Shown: positions 9,587-20,922, numbered from the stretch's first letter. The stretch: DNA of 64,000 nt from JAPORK01 sp026710285 (GCA_965201045.1 OZ241746.1:3162001-3226000), one strand, 5' to 3'. Notes: generated by a model not told the origin, from the letters alone. Numbers and translations: made by a program.

Positions 9587-12500
9587 TTATTCTTTTAAGC
9601 GAAGATAAGCATAAATACGTAAATTATTTGGATAATCAGGATGAGGAATTAATTTCTTTAGATTATGAGAACTAACCTCCACAGTATTTATACTACCATC
9701 AGCATAAAACATATAGGCGTTCCAGGAAGAGTATTTTCCTTTCACAAAAGGTAATTTTTGGATTACGCCTATATGTTCATAACCAATGATAACTACGTAT
9801 TGATACAAATCAGCACTTATATCCTTGGATTTTAAATTGCCATTTGTTATATTAAATGAGCACAGTTCATTTCTTACCAAAGATAATGCACTGCTTAAAG
9901 CTTTAAAATAATCATTATCATATTTTAAATTTACAAAACAATCAGGGCATTTATTGCGGGCATTTAGAAAAGCTTCTAATATACCAACATCCAGAGGCTC
10001 TCTGGTGACATGGTGTGCTAATAAAATAGCTCCGGTGTCACACTGTATATTATCTGCAAATGGTGAAATCTTCAAAAGATGCCATGTTCGTTGAAGAGCA
10101 GAACCACTGGTTAAATTCAGAAATCCATCACCCCCAAATTCATAATAATCTATTGATATTTTTAAAAAATTGCTTACTGAAGAAAAACCAATATCATGAG
10201 CATCATCAAGAGGAGATACTCCAAAGGCAAAGAAATTCAAAAAGTCTGATTCGAAAATATCAGAGAATGAATTATTGGTTGCTGCCAGTTCCTGTACATC
10301 ATCCACTGCAAGCTCTCCTTTTAATAAAAGCATTCTCAGAGGAATATGTACCTTCATGCTGTCGTTTTTAATTGCAAGAGGCGTAAGGTCAATGGCTGCT
10401 GCTGCAACAGATACAACCATTTCTGTCATACCAATGATTTTTCCTGCTATATTAAGCCCTTTATTAGCAGGCATTGCTGCTGCTACAACGGGTATGCTAC
10501 CAACAGCAGCAGTGCCTGCCACAATCCCTGCCAGCGCAGCACTACCTGCACCGGCAACAGCAGCTCCAAGGGTGGCAACGGTACATCCTGCCTGCATAAC
10601 AGCTGCGGTAATGTTGGCCCAGCGCTGGTGTAATGCACCTAATCCCATTGTGCTAACATATCCTGCCCATTTAAAAACCTCTCCTAACCACTCGGGACTG
10701 TTACCGGACGGATCAGTGTTCATAATCGGGTTATTACTGACAAAAGCGTAACCATCACCTGCCGGATCTTCACTAAGGAAATAGCGCTGAGCCGGATTAT
10801 ACGTCCTGTTACCTGCACCTAAAAATTGCCATCCTGTCGCAGCATCTGTCCTTTCACCATCAAACCCCTGTAAAGTCTGTTGATACAGAGGACGTGTCTT
10901 TGATATTTTATGCCATACCATGCCATAAGGACTATAAATGTTTCTCTGTTGAAACTGATATTGACCCTTGTCATTTCTTTTAAAAATACCGGATACATCA
11001 CCTTTATAGCTATTTTCATAATATTCACTGATTATTCCGTCTGTGGTTTTGGCTACACCGAGGTAACCGGTAATGTGTGTATCCTGCCCCGGACTGGTAA
11101 TTTTTTCATTTAGCAGTATACCGTCACAGTAAAAAAGAAAACTCATACCATATGCGCTTTTTTCCATTACTTCCTGTCCACTGCTATCATAACCGTAATC
11201 ACTCTGTTTTCCTGCTGATGAAATGACACTGGTGACTTCATTCAGTAGATTATAAGTAATATGATTATTTTGTCCATCCACTGTCATGTTACCAACATCA
11301 TCATAAGTTAAGCTCTGTGTGAAAGGTTTGTTCCGGCTCCATGTAGTACTGATGCTTTGAAGACGTAAAGGTACTGATATATCAGTATAGTGATAATGAA
11401 TTATTTTATTAATTGTTTGCTGTTGTTGTACAGATTGTAACGTTTCCCGAACACTGTCAAGTCGGTTAAGCGGTGTAAAGGTGTAACCCTGATGAGTAAT
11501 GACCGGTGTCTTTGTAAGCTTTGATCCGGTAAGTGATGTATCATGCGGACATAAAGGCAAACTGGATGATCCCTGACATTGCATGCTAACCAGATTATCC
11601 AAAACATCATAGTGATAATGCTGAATACCTGTTTGCTCCTTTTCTGCTTTTTGGCTGAGCAGAATAATATTATCACTGATATCATAAATTATTTCCCATT
11701 GTGATACCAGTTGTTTTCTCAGGGTGTCCGTGATCTGATCTTTGTGTCCCCAGGGATCATAATGGAAAGTTCTGTGCATACCACTGCCATAATTAATCTG
11801 TTTGATACGGGAAAAATAATCATAAGACAAAACAGACAATGTTTTAATAGAATTATTTTTATAAGGATGATAATCAATGTGAGCAACATGCCCCAACCAG
11901 TCATATCGGATATGTGTTCTGTTACCAGAAATATCTGTAGTGCTTATGGTACGCCGATTATTATCATACTCCCAATGTATTTTATAGTCAGGATAATTGC
12001 TCTTTCCGATAAAATTTAATTGCTGTATTAGTCCGTCATCACTATAAGAATAAGTTTTAATGCCGGTGATATCTGCTTTTTTTTGTATTTTCAAAGTCAC
12101 CGTATCATAATAAGCAGACCATTGTTGCTGATTATCTGTTAACTGCTGAACAGGCAGATTTAATCTGTTATACTGCCAGGAAAAAATATGCCGGTTCGGT
12201 GTAGTAATCGTAGCAATCTGTCCATCGGGTGTATAAGTATAAACAGTCTGCTTTCCGTCTTCTCCTGCTTTCCAAATCAACTGTCCTGCCCTGTTATAAC
12301 CGATAGATGATAACAGATAATGTCCTCCTGAAACAGGATACACCCACGACTGTATAACCTGTCCTATAAGATTATATACTGAGTGTGTCCGGTTTCCTGC
12401 AGGATCCACAATGTCAGTTAATCGTCCCAACGAATCATAATATTGTTTAACAATTCTTCCTTCCGGATCCTGTTCTTGAATCTGGCGCCCAAATCCATCA

Positions 12501-15142
12501 TAGTTAATCAAAGAGATCCGGGCTTCAGGTTGTTTATCACTGTTAAGGCAGAGTGATTTTACTGAAGACGATAGCACATTAGTGGCGGGTAATATCCACT
12601 GTTTGATGGGTTTGCTGAGTATATTTGCTCGTGACACTGAGATAACAGCGTGTTCACCCTGTCTATTTTGCTGGTAACTTATCACACATCTGTCACTGTC
12701 GTCATAATGCATAACATTCATTCTTCCATCGGGCAGATGAATTCGGACAGCTCTGCCTGTATCATCATAATCAAATGTAGTATCCAGCGCTGTTAAATGT
12801 CCTGATTCATCAATGACATAATTACTTTGTCTGACAATACGATCATATTTATCGTAGTGGACTTTTTGTACCGGCAACCAGTGCCCGGGTTGCTTCTTAC
12901 CTTTTTTGTCAATGGCTTCAGTGAAATTCTTTATTATTCTTCCGGTACTGTCAAAAATAACTTTTTGCTGCAATCCATTCACAGTAGTAATTAATACCTG
13001 ATTAAGATTTTTAGATACTATATAGCTGTAATAAGTGCTGGTAGAAAAATCAGTACCAACAGCATGCTCTGTTCTTACAGGCCGATCCCAGGGATCATAA
13101 TCATAACGATCTCTGTCTTTTTTTTCTGTATCTGTTATCATTAGTACCTGATTGGTGAATACACTGGTTGTAATGTAAGATGAGAAAAGACGTTTATTCT
13201 CAGATAATTCAACAGCACTATAGGTGGTTTTAGTGAAATTATCCCAACCTTTTACATAGTAATAATCTTTGATCACAGCATCAGGTGAGTGGGTTTCATT
13301 TAACTGACCTGTCAGTACAATTTGTTTTAATAAACCATAAGTTAACAGGTTTTCAATATCTTTATAATAATAACGAGTTACTGTTATCTGCTGATTACCA
13401 GACTGTGCTATTTGATGATCCAGTACAGAAATATAACCTTTGCCATTGTGATTAATCTCCTTTCGATAATAATTTCGGGTGATTACAGGTAATGGACTTG
13501 TTTTGATTCCGCTATCAGCAGGATATTGTACCGTAAATTTATTCAGTGTAATAAAAGACCATTCTGTTGAAGCAGCAGGACAGGCAGTATCACCATTTAA
13601 CGGACAGTAACTGTTAATTGTTACACGTCCATAGATATCTTTTTGCCAGATAATTCTGCCTTGTTTATCATAACGAGTAGTCATTGTAGTGGTAGCAGGT
13701 GTCTCTGTTGTCTCTCCAAATACCCAGGTTATTATTTTCAGAGGTAAGCTGTAGGTAACAGGTAAATCAGCAAAAGAACTGTGTGCACAACCATCATACT
13801 GATCTGTACGACAAAAGAAATAGTGTACTGCTGATAAAATATGTTCAGTTCGATCACTGACCTGCTTTTCATCTGTCATCAGATGGTATTTGTTGTAAGT
13901 ACGAACTTCCCGTATGAGACCATTATCCTGCTCAGTTTGATACGTATAACTGACCGGTGCTTCAAACAGTCTGTCTTTTGATGAATGAGCTGTAATATTT
14001 AATCCTGCATTAAAACCCATATAATTATGCTCATTAATATTTGTCTTGCCATAACGGTAACGGTTGACCATTATTGGTTGACCAAAACCCGGATCAGCTG
14101 TTTGTTTAATAACGACACATAGAGTATGCAATGATAAGGTATAATTTGCAGGAATTTTTATTTCATCACTGCAATTATAATTAATTCGGTTTTTTAATCC
14201 GGTTGGATAATCAATACTATAAATAAAATGTCGTACATAATAGAAATAAATACCATGGTCTGAATTGTTATTAAAAAATGGCAGTGTGATACTGTGTATT
14301 TCACTATTTTTTTTGCAAATTAATACGACAACATCCTGACCATAACTTCCCTGACTAATAATTTTAATGTAGTTGTTTTTTCTGTATAGCCTGATAATAT
14401 GCCCTTTGTCGCCTATTATTGAATTTAACAGATGTGTACCGGATAGGTAACTGAAATGGACACTCCACCCATCCTGTTGTTCTAGCTGAGTTTCATAACC
14501 TTCATGGTTCAGTGTTTCCCTTAAGCCATTGGCATAGGTGATCACAAAATGTGTGCTGATATCTCCTTGAATAAATATATCATGAAGCTTATGATACATT
14601 GGCTGCCAATGACCATTGAACTGTTTTTTTAAATAAAAATTTTGTCCAAATGATGTAGTTAACTGATGTGTAGCCAGATTAAAGTGAGTTAAATTCCAGC
14701 TCCACCCTCTTCCCAGTCCATCCGGATTAGCTAAAATACTGCTACTATAACTAACATTAAGATTAATATCTGGACCATGCCCTAAATTACTAAGCATACT
14801 TCCTGCTTTTACCCAGGTACTGAGAATACCTGTGCGTGGATCAACAGTCGTTCCCCATGCTTTTTTGAAGTTAAATGCATTTGACCAGAGAGATGATTTA
14901 CCAGACACCAAATAATCAGTCAGTTGACTTTTTTTGTCTGTATTTAATGAAAGTTGATTATCATTATTACTTGTTGTTTTATTATCATGATTATCAGAAC
15001 GATAAAAGTAATGAGTATATTTCTTAGTCAATCTGTTTTTTTGTATATCAGGTATTGTACAAAATAAACTGCCTGTATAACAAAGTAGTTTTAGCAGTAA
15101 TATAAAAAAACAAACATACTTTCCTTTATTTTGTATTAGCAT
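9587..15142 (-). CDS. R3: giant RHS/YD-repeat protein with C-terminal CDT/His domain
   Basis: Complete protein of 1851 residues. I place the start at the ATG 15140-15142, equivalent to R1 and R2. An in-frame TTG six codons upstream exists only in this copy and is not supported by the paralogues. Domain order is as in R2. Cys1701 (QCDT) and His1790 (YEHIGVIQ) keep exactly the R2 positions. The last 180 residues are the most different among the leftward copies, while the hydrophobic segment (10239-10800) differs from R2 at only a few bases. A tract at 11993-12748 looks identical to 17782-18537 in R4, a sign of gene conversion. The distance from the R2 start to the R3 start (5,788 bp) equals that from R1 to R2, so these copies arose as unit-length tandem duplications. 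Confidence 0.9.
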   Translation of the reverse strand: MLIQNKGKYVCFFILLLKLLCYTGSLFCTIPDIQKNRLTKKYTHYFYRSDNHDNKTTSNNDNQLSLNTDKKSQLTDYLVSGKSSLWSNAFNFKKAWGTTVDPRTGILSTWVKAGSMLSNLGHGPDINLNVSYSSSILANPDGLGRGWSWNLTHFNLATHQLTTSFGQNFYLKKQFNGHWQPMYHKLHDIFIQGDISTHFVITYANGLRETLNHEGYETQLEQQDGWSVHFSYLSGTHLLNSIIGDKGHIIRLYRKNNYIKIISQGSYGQDVVVLICKKNSEIHSITLPFFNNNSDHGIYFYYVRHFIYSIDYPTGLKNRINYNCSDEIKIPANYTLSLHTLCVVIKQTADPGFGQPIMVNRYRYGKTNINEHNYMGFNAGLNITAHSSKDRLFEAPVSYTYQTEQDNGLIREVRTYNKYHLMTDEKQVSDRTEHILSAVHYFFCRTDQYDGCAHSSFADLPVTYSLPLKIITWVFGETTETPATTTMTTRYDKQGRIIWQKDIYGRVTINSYCPLNGDTACPAASTEWSFITLNKFTVQYPADSGIKTSPLPVITRNYYRKEINHNGKGYISVLDHQIAQSGNQQITVTRYYYKDIENLLTYGLLKQIVLTGQLNETHSPDAVIKDYYYVKGWDNFTKTTYSAVELSENKRLFSSYITTSVFTNQVLMITDTEKKDRDRYDYDPWDRPVRTEHAVGTDFSTSTYYSYIVSKNLNQVLITTVNGLQQKVIFDSTGRIIKNFTEAIDKKGKKQPGHWLPVQKVHYDKYDRIVRQSNYVIDESGHLTALDTTFDYDDTGRAVRIHLPDGRMNVMHYDDSDRCVISYQQNRQGEHAVISVSRANILSKPIKQWILPATNVLSSSVKSLCLNSDKQPEARISLINYDGFGRQIQEQDPEGRIVKQYYDSLGRLTDIVDPAGNRTHSVYNLIGQVIQSWVYPVSGGHYLLSSIGYNRAGQLIWKAGEDGKQTVYTYTPDGQIATITTPNRHIFSWQYNRLNLPVQQLTDNQQQWSAYYDTVTLKIQKKADITGIKTYSYSDDGLIQQLNFIGKSNYPDYKIHWEYDNNRRTISTTDISGNRTHIRYDWLGHVAHIDYHPYKNNSIKTLSVLSYDYFSRIKQINYGSGMHRTFHYDPWGHKDQITDTLRKQLVSQWEIIYDISDNIILLSQKAEKEQTGIQHYHYDVLDNLVSMQCQGSSSLPLCPHDTSLTGSKLTKTPVITHQGYTFTPLNRLDSVRETLQSVQQQQTINKIIHYHYTDISVPLRLQSISTTWSRNKPFTQSLTYDDVGNMTVDGQNNHITYNLLNEVTSVISSAGKQSDYGYDSSGQEVMEKSAYGMSFLFYCDGILLNEKITSPGQDTHITGYLGVAKTTDGIISEYYENSYKGDVSGIFKRNDKGQYQFQQRNIYSPYGMVWHKISKTRPLYQQTLQGFDGERTDAATGWQFLGAGNRTYNPAQRYFLSEDPAGDGYAFVSNNPIMNTDPSGNSPEWLGEVFKWAGYVSTMGLGALHQRWANITAAVMQAGCTVATLGAAVAGAGSAALAGIVAGTAAVGSIPVVAAAMPANKGLNIAGKIIGMTEMVVSVAAAAIDLTPLAIKNDSMKVHIPLRMLLLKGELAVDDVQELAATNNSFSDIFESDFLNFFAFGVSPLDDAHDIGFSSVSNFLKISIDYYEFGGDGFLNLTSGSALQRTWHLLKISPFADNIQCDTGAILLAHHVTREPLDVGILEAFLNARNKCPDCFVNLKYDNDYFKALSSALSLVRNELCSFNITNGNLKSKDISADLYQYVVIIGYEHIGVIQKLPFVKGKYSSWNAYMFYADGSINTVEVSSHNLKKLIPHPDYPNNLRIYAYLRLKE

Positions 15143-15375
15143 TTTATATCTGTTAATCAATCATAAAAGCGCTTCTTATCAACAATCATGTTATTCATTT
15201 ATGTCGAATTTCTGCCTTTATAAAAATAATGAAAAATTTCTCATAAATTCAGCATTAATTTCTACTGATTATTTTTGATCTTATAGCACATAATCTTTTT
15301 TCTGCTCTACTCAATCATTTCTGTAGCAATCAGGGCTACCTGGATTCTGTCCGGTTGAATTGTTACCTCTGGTAT
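15143..15375. repeat. Diverged array spacer between R4 and R3
   Basis: Third, older copy of the leftward-array spacer (233 bp), with several substitutions and an extra T relative to 3567-3798. It still contains the AAGCGCTT palindrome and the AT-rich block near the R3 start. No coding sequence for an immunity protein is visible. Confidence 0.6.
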
Positions 15376-18300
15376 TTATTTTTTTAAGCGAAGATAAGCA
15401 TAAATATGTAATTTATTCGGATAATCAGGATGAGGAATTAATGCCTTTAAAGTATGAGCACTAATCACCTGAGTATTTATATTTCCGTCAGAATAAAATA
15501 TATAGGTGTTCCAGGTAGAGTATTTGCCTGGCATAACAGGTAACCTTTGGATTATGACCATATGTTCATAACCAACGACGACTAAATGTTGATAACAATT
15601 ACGCGAGATATCAGCGAGTTTTGCATCGCCATTTGTTATCATAAATCCGTAATGTCTAGCTTTAACCAAAAATAACGCATTTTTTAAAGCCTTAAAATAA
15701 TCATTATCAGATTTTAAATTTACAAAACAGTCAGGGCATTTATTGCGGGCATTTAGAAAATCTTCCAATCCGTTAACAAACAGAGGTTCCTGAGTGATAT
15801 GGTGTGCTAATAAAATCACCCCGGTGTCACACTGTATATTATCTGCAAATGGTGAAATCAGTAAAAGATTCCATGTTCGTTGAAGAGCAGCCTCAGAGGT
15901 TAAATTCAGAAATCCATTGTCATCAGCTTCATAATAATCTATTGATATTTTTAAAAAATTGCTCACTGAAGAAAAACTAATATCATGAGCATCATCAAGA
16001 GGGGATAATCCAAAGTTGACGAAATTCAAAATGTCTGATTTAAAAATATCAGAGAATGAGTTATTGGTTGCTGCCAGTTCCTGTACATCATCAACGGCAA
16101 GCTCTCCTTTTAATAAAAGCATTCTGAGAGGAATATGTATTTTCATGCTGTCGTTTTTAATTGCAAGAGGTGTAAGGTCAATGGCTGCTGCTGCAACAGA
16201 TACAGCCATTTCTGCCATACCAATTATTTTTCCTGCTATATTAAGTCCTTTATTAGCAGGCATTGCTGCTGCTACAACCGGTATACTACCAACAGCAGCA
16301 GTGCCTGCCACAACGCCTGCCAGCGCAGCACTACCTGCACCGGCAACAGCAGCTCCCAAGGTGGCAACGGTACATCCTGCCTGCATAACAGCTGCGGTAA
16401 TATTGACCCAACGTTGGTGTAATGCACCTAACCCCATGGTGCTAACATATCCTGCCCATTTAAAAACCTCTCCTAACCACTCAGGACTGTTACCGGATGG
16501 ATCAGTATTCATAATCGGGTTATTACTGCCAAAAGCGTAACCATTACCTGCCGGATCTTCACTAAGGAAATAGCGCTGAGCCGGATTATACGTCCGGTTA
16601 CCTGCACCTAAAAATTGCCATCCTGTAGCAGCATCTGTCCTTTCACCATCAAACCCTTGCAAAGTCTGCTGATACAGAGGACGTGTCTTCGATGTCTTAT
16701 GCCATACCATGCCATAAGGACTATAAATGTTTCTCTGTTGAAACTGGTATTGATCTTTGTTATTTCTTTTAAAAATACCAGATACATCACCTTTATAGCT
16801 ATTTTCATAATATTCACTGATTATTCCATCTGTGGTTTTGGCTACACCGAGGTAACCGGTAATGTGTGTATCCTGCTCCGGACTGGTAATTTTTTCATTC
16901 AGAAGTATACCGCCACAGTAAAAAAGAAAACTCATACCATACGAGCTTTTTTCCATCACTTCCTGTCCACTGCTATCATAACGATAATCACTCTGTTTTC
17001 CTGTTGATGAAATGACGCTGGTGACTTCATTCAGTAGATTATAAGTAATATGATTATTTTGTCCATCCACTGTCATGTTACCAACATCATCATAAGTTAA
17101 GCTCTGTGTGAAAGGTTTGTTCCGACTCCATGTAGTACTAATGTTTTGAAGGCGTAAAGGTACTGATACATCAGTATAGTGATAACGAATTATTTTATTA
17201 ATTGTTTGCTGTTGTTGTACAGATTGTAACGTTTCCCGAACACTGGCAAGTCGGTTAAGTGGTGTAAAGGTGTAACCCTGATGAGTAATGACCGGTGCCT
17301 CTGTCAATTTTGATCCGGTAAGCGATATATCATGCGGACATAAAGGCAAGCTGGATGATCCCTGACATTGCATGCTAACCAGATTATCCAAAACATCATA
17401 GTGATAATGCTGAATACCTGTTTGTTCCTTTTCTGCTTTTTGGCTGAGAAGAATAATATTATCACTGATATCATAAATTATTTTCCATTGTGACACCAGC
17501 TGTTCTCTCAGGGTGTCCGTGATCTGATCTTTGTGTCCCCAAGGATCATAATGGAAAGTTCTGTGCATACCACTGCCATAATTAATCTGTTTTATACGGG
17601 AAAAATGATCATAAGAAAAAACAGACAATGTTTTAATAGAATTATTTTTATAAGGATGATAATTAATGTGAGCAACACGCCCCAACCCGTCATATCGGAT
17701 ATGTGTTCTGTTACCAGAAATATCTGTAGTGCTTATGGTACGCCGATTATTATCATACTCCCAATGTATTTTATAGTCAGAATAATTGCTCTTTCCGATA
17801 AAATTTAATTGCTGTATTAGTCCGTCATCACTATAAGAATAAGTTTTAATGCCGGTGATATCTGCTTTTTTTTGTATTTTCAAAGTCACCGTATCATAAT
17901 AAGCAGACCATTGTTGCTGATTATCTGTTAACTGCTGAACAGGCAGATTTAATCTGTTATACTGCCAGGAAAAAATATGCCGGTTCGGTGTAGTAATCGT
18001 AGCAATCTGTCCATCGGGTGTATAAGTATAAACAGTCTGCTTTCCGTCTTCTCCTGCTTTCCAAATCAACTGTCCTGCCCTGTTATAACCGATAGATGAT
18101 AACAGATAATGTCCTCCTGAAACAGGATACACCCACGACTGTATAACCTGTCCTATAAGATTATATACTGAGTGTGTCCGGTTTCCTGCAGGATCCACAA
18201 TGTCAGTTAATCGTCCCAACGAATCATAATATTGTTTAACAATTCTTCCTTCCGGATCCTGTTCTTGAATCTGGCGCCCAAATCCATCATAGTTAATCAA

Positions 18301-20922
18301 AGAGATCCGGGCTTCAGGTTGTTTATCACTGTTAAGGCAGAGTGATTTTACTGAAGACGATAGCACATTAGTGGCGGGTAATATCCACTGTTTGATGGGT
18401 TTGCTGAGTATATTTGCTCGTGACACTGAGATAACAGCGTGTTCACCCTGTCTATTTTGCTGGTAACTTATCACACATCTGTCACTGTCGTCATAATGCA
18501 TAACATTCATTCTTCCATCGGGCAGATGAATTCGGACCGCTCTGCCTGTATCATCATAATCCTGTGTGGTATCCAGTGTTGTTACATGTCCTGATTCATC
18601 AATGACATAATTACTTTGTCTGGCAATACGACCATATTTATCGTAGTGGATTTTTTGTACCGGCAACCATAGACCGGGTTGCTTCTTCCCTGTTTTGTCA
18701 ATGGTCTCAGTGAAATTCTTTATTATTCTTCCGGTACTGTCAAAAATAACTTTTTGCTGCAATCCATTCACAGTAGTAATTAATACCTGATTAAGATTTT
18801 TAGATACTATATAGCTGTAATAAGTGCTGGCAGAAAAATCAGTGCCAACAGCATTCTCTGTTCTTACAGGCCGATCCCAGGGATCATAATCATAACGATC
18901 TCTGTCTTTTTTTTCTGCATCTGTTATCATTAGTACCTGATTGCTGAATAAACTGGTTGTAATGTAAGATGAGAAAAGACGTTTATTCTCAGATAATTCA
19001 ACAGCACTATAAGTGGTTTTAGTGGAATTATCCGAACTTTTTACATAATAATAATCTTTGATCATAGTATCATCTGAGTTAGTTTCATTTAGTTGACCGG
19101 TCATGACCATCTTTTTTAATAAACCATAAGTCAGAAGATCTTCAGTATTTTGATAATAATAACGGGTTGTTGTTATCTGCTGATTACCAGACTGTGCTGT
19201 TTGATGATCCAGTACAGCAATATAACCTTTGCCATTGTGATTAATCTCCTTTCGATAATAATTTCGGGTGATTACAGGTAATGGACTTGTTTTGATTCCG
19301 CTATCAGCAGGATATTGTACCGTAAATTTATTCAGTGTAATAAAAGGCCATGCTGTTGAAGCAGCAGGACAGACAGTATCACCATTTAACGGACAGTAAC
19401 TGTTAATTGTTACACGTCCATAGATATCTTTTTGCCAGATAATTCTGCCTTGTTTATCATAACGAGTAGTCATTGTAGTGGTAGCAGGTGTCTCTGTTGT
19501 CTCTCCAAATACCCGGGTTATTATTTTCAGAGGTAAGCTGTAGGTAACAGGTAAATCAGCAAAAGAACTGTGTGCACAACCATCATACTGATCTGTACGA
19601 CAAAAGAAATAGTGTACTGCTGATAAAATATGTTCAGTCCGATCACTGACCTGCTTTTCATCTGTCATCAGATGGTATTTGTTGTAAGTTCGAACTTCCC
19701 GTATGAGACCATTATCCTGCTCAGTTTGATACGTATAACTGACCGGTGCTTCAAACAGTCTGTCTTTCAGTGAGTTGTCTGTAATATTCAGCCCTACATT
19801 AAAACCAAGATAATTATGTTCATTAATATTGCTCTTACCATACCGATAACGACTGATCATTATCGGTTGACCAAAACCAGGATCAGTTATTTCTTTAATA
19901 ACAGCACATAAAGCATGTACTGATAAGGTATAATTTTCAGGAACTTTTATTTGATCACTGCAATTATAAATAATCCGATTTTTTAATCCGGTAGGATACT
20001 CAATACCAGTCATAAAATGTTGCAGATAATAAAAATAAATACCATGCTCAGCATGATTATTAAATAAAGGTAATGTAATGCTGTGTATTTCACTATTTTT
20101 TTTATTAATTAATACAATAACTGGCTGACCATAACTTCCCTGACTAATAACCGATAGATAATTACTTATTCTGTGTAGTTTAATAATATGTCCTGCATCA
20201 TCTCTTACTGATTCCAACAAATGAGTGCCGGATAGGTAACTGAAACGGACACTCCATCCATCCTGTTGTTCCAAGAGGGTTTCATAACCTTCGTGATTTA
20301 GTGTTTCTCGCAAACCATTGGCATAGGTAATCACAAAATGTGTACTGATATCTCCCTGAATAAGTATATCATGAAGCTTATGATACATTGGCTGCCAGTG
20401 ACCATTGGACCGTTTTTTTAAATAAAAATTTTGTCCAAATGATGTAATTAACTGATGCGTAGCTGGATTGAAATGAGTCAAATTCCAGTTCCACCCCTTT
20501 CCCAATCCATCCAGGTTGGTTACCGTGTTACTATTGTAATTAATGTTGAGATTAATATCAGGACCGTGCCCTAAATTACTAAGCATACTCCCTGTTTTTA
20601 CCCAGGTACTGAGAATGCCTGTACGTGGATCAACAGTAGCTCCCCATCCTTTTTTAAAATTAAATGCATTTGACCATGGATTTGAGTTATCAGATGATGA
20701 ATAAGAAGTTAGATGCCGTTTTTCTTCTATATTAAATGCAAATCTGTTATAAGCTCTGTTTGTCTCTTTATTATTAGGGTTATAAAGGTAATCAGCATAC
20801 TTGGTTGTTAATCTTTTTTTTTGTATATCAGATTCTGTACACAACAGATTTCCTGTATAACATATTAACTTTAGTACTAATAGAAAAAAATAAATGTATT
20901 TTTGCTTATAATGCGTTAGCAT
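15376..20922 (-). CDS. R4: giant RHS/YD-repeat protein with C-terminal CDT/His domain
   Basis: Complete protein of 1848 residues, first of the leftward half-array next to the divergent intergenic region. The start is ATG 20920-20922: an AAAGG ribosome binding site lies a few bases upstream and the paralogues start at the same place. A TTG 14 codons upstream is less likely. The N-terminal 100 residues and the first RHS block are the most diverged of the leftward set, whereas 17782-18537 looks identical to R3 and the tip closely matches R2. Candidate catalytic residues are Cys1698 (QCDT) and His1787 (YEHMVIIQ). The hydrophobic Ala-rich segment with PANKGL follows the DPSG motif, as in all copies. 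A Sec-exported RHS protein of unknown target is inferred. Confidence 0.9.
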   Translation of the reverse strand: MLTHYKQKYIYFFLLVLKLICYTGNLLCTESDIQKKRLTTKYADYLYNPNNKETNRAYNRFAFNIEEKRHLTSYSSSDNSNPWSNAFNFKKGWGATVDPRTGILSTWVKTGSMLSNLGHGPDINLNINYNSNTVTNLDGLGKGWNWNLTHFNPATHQLITSFGQNFYLKKRSNGHWQPMYHKLHDILIQGDISTHFVITYANGLRETLNHEGYETLLEQQDGWSVRFSYLSGTHLLESVRDDAGHIIKLHRISNYLSVISQGSYGQPVIVLINKKNSEIHSITLPLFNNHAEHGIYFYYLQHFMTGIEYPTGLKNRIIYNCSDQIKVPENYTLSVHALCAVIKEITDPGFGQPIMISRYRYGKSNINEHNYLGFNVGLNITDNSLKDRLFEAPVSYTYQTEQDNGLIREVRTYNKYHLMTDEKQVSDRTEHILSAVHYFFCRTDQYDGCAHSSFADLPVTYSLPLKIITRVFGETTETPATTTMTTRYDKQGRIIWQKDIYGRVTINSYCPLNGDTVCPAASTAWPFITLNKFTVQYPADSGIKTSPLPVITRNYYRKEINHNGKGYIAVLDHQTAQSGNQQITTTRYYYQNTEDLLTYGLLKKMVMTGQLNETNSDDTMIKDYYYVKSSDNSTKTTYSAVELSENKRLFSSYITTSLFSNQVLMITDAEKKDRDRYDYDPWDRPVRTENAVGTDFSASTYYSYIVSKNLNQVLITTVNGLQQKVIFDSTGRIIKNFTETIDKTGKKQPGLWLPVQKIHYDKYGRIARQSNYVIDESGHVTTLDTTQDYDDTGRAVRIHLPDGRMNVMHYDDSDRCVISYQQNRQGEHAVISVSRANILSKPIKQWILPATNVLSSSVKSLCLNSDKQPEARISLINYDGFGRQIQEQDPEGRIVKQYYDSLGRLTDIVDPAGNRTHSVYNLIGQVIQSWVYPVSGGHYLLSSIGYNRAGQLIWKAGEDGKQTVYTYTPDGQIATITTPNRHIFSWQYNRLNLPVQQLTDNQQQWSAYYDTVTLKIQKKADITGIKTYSYSDDGLIQQLNFIGKSNYSDYKIHWEYDNNRRTISTTDISGNRTHIRYDGLGRVAHINYHPYKNNSIKTLSVFSYDHFSRIKQINYGSGMHRTFHYDPWGHKDQITDTLREQLVSQWKIIYDISDNIILLSQKAEKEQTGIQHYHYDVLDNLVSMQCQGSSSLPLCPHDISLTGSKLTEAPVITHQGYTFTPLNRLASVRETLQSVQQQQTINKIIRYHYTDVSVPLRLQNISTTWSRNKPFTQSLTYDDVGNMTVDGQNNHITYNLLNEVTSVISSTGKQSDYRYDSSGQEVMEKSSYGMSFLFYCGGILLNEKITSPEQDTHITGYLGVAKTTDGIISEYYENSYKGDVSGIFKRNNKDQYQFQQRNIYSPYGMVWHKTSKTRPLYQQTLQGFDGERTDAATGWQFLGAGNRTYNPAQRYFLSEDPAGNGYAFGSNNPIMNTDPSGNSPEWLGEVFKWAGYVSTMGLGALHQRWVNITAAVMQAGCTVATLGAAVAGAGSAALAGVVAGTAAVGSIPVVAAAMPANKGLNIAGKIIGMAEMAVSVAAAAIDLTPLAIKNDSMKIHIPLRMLLLKGELAVDDVQELAATNNSFSDIFKSDILNFVNFGLSPLDDAHDISFSSVSNFLKISIDYYEADDNGFLNLTSEAALQRTWNLLLISPFADNIQCDTGVILLAHHITQEPLFVNGLEDFLNARNKCPDCFVNLKSDNDYFKALKNALFLVKARHYGFMITNGDAKLADISRNCYQHLVVVGYEHMVIIQRLPVMPGKYSTWNTYIFYSDGNINTQVISAHTLKALIPHPDYPNKLHIYAYLRLKK

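Noticed and set aside
15143..15160. Upstream TTG start for R3 and upstream TTG start for R4 (20964)
   Set aside because: The paralogues share the downstream ATG, and in R4 a ribosome site precedes that ATG.
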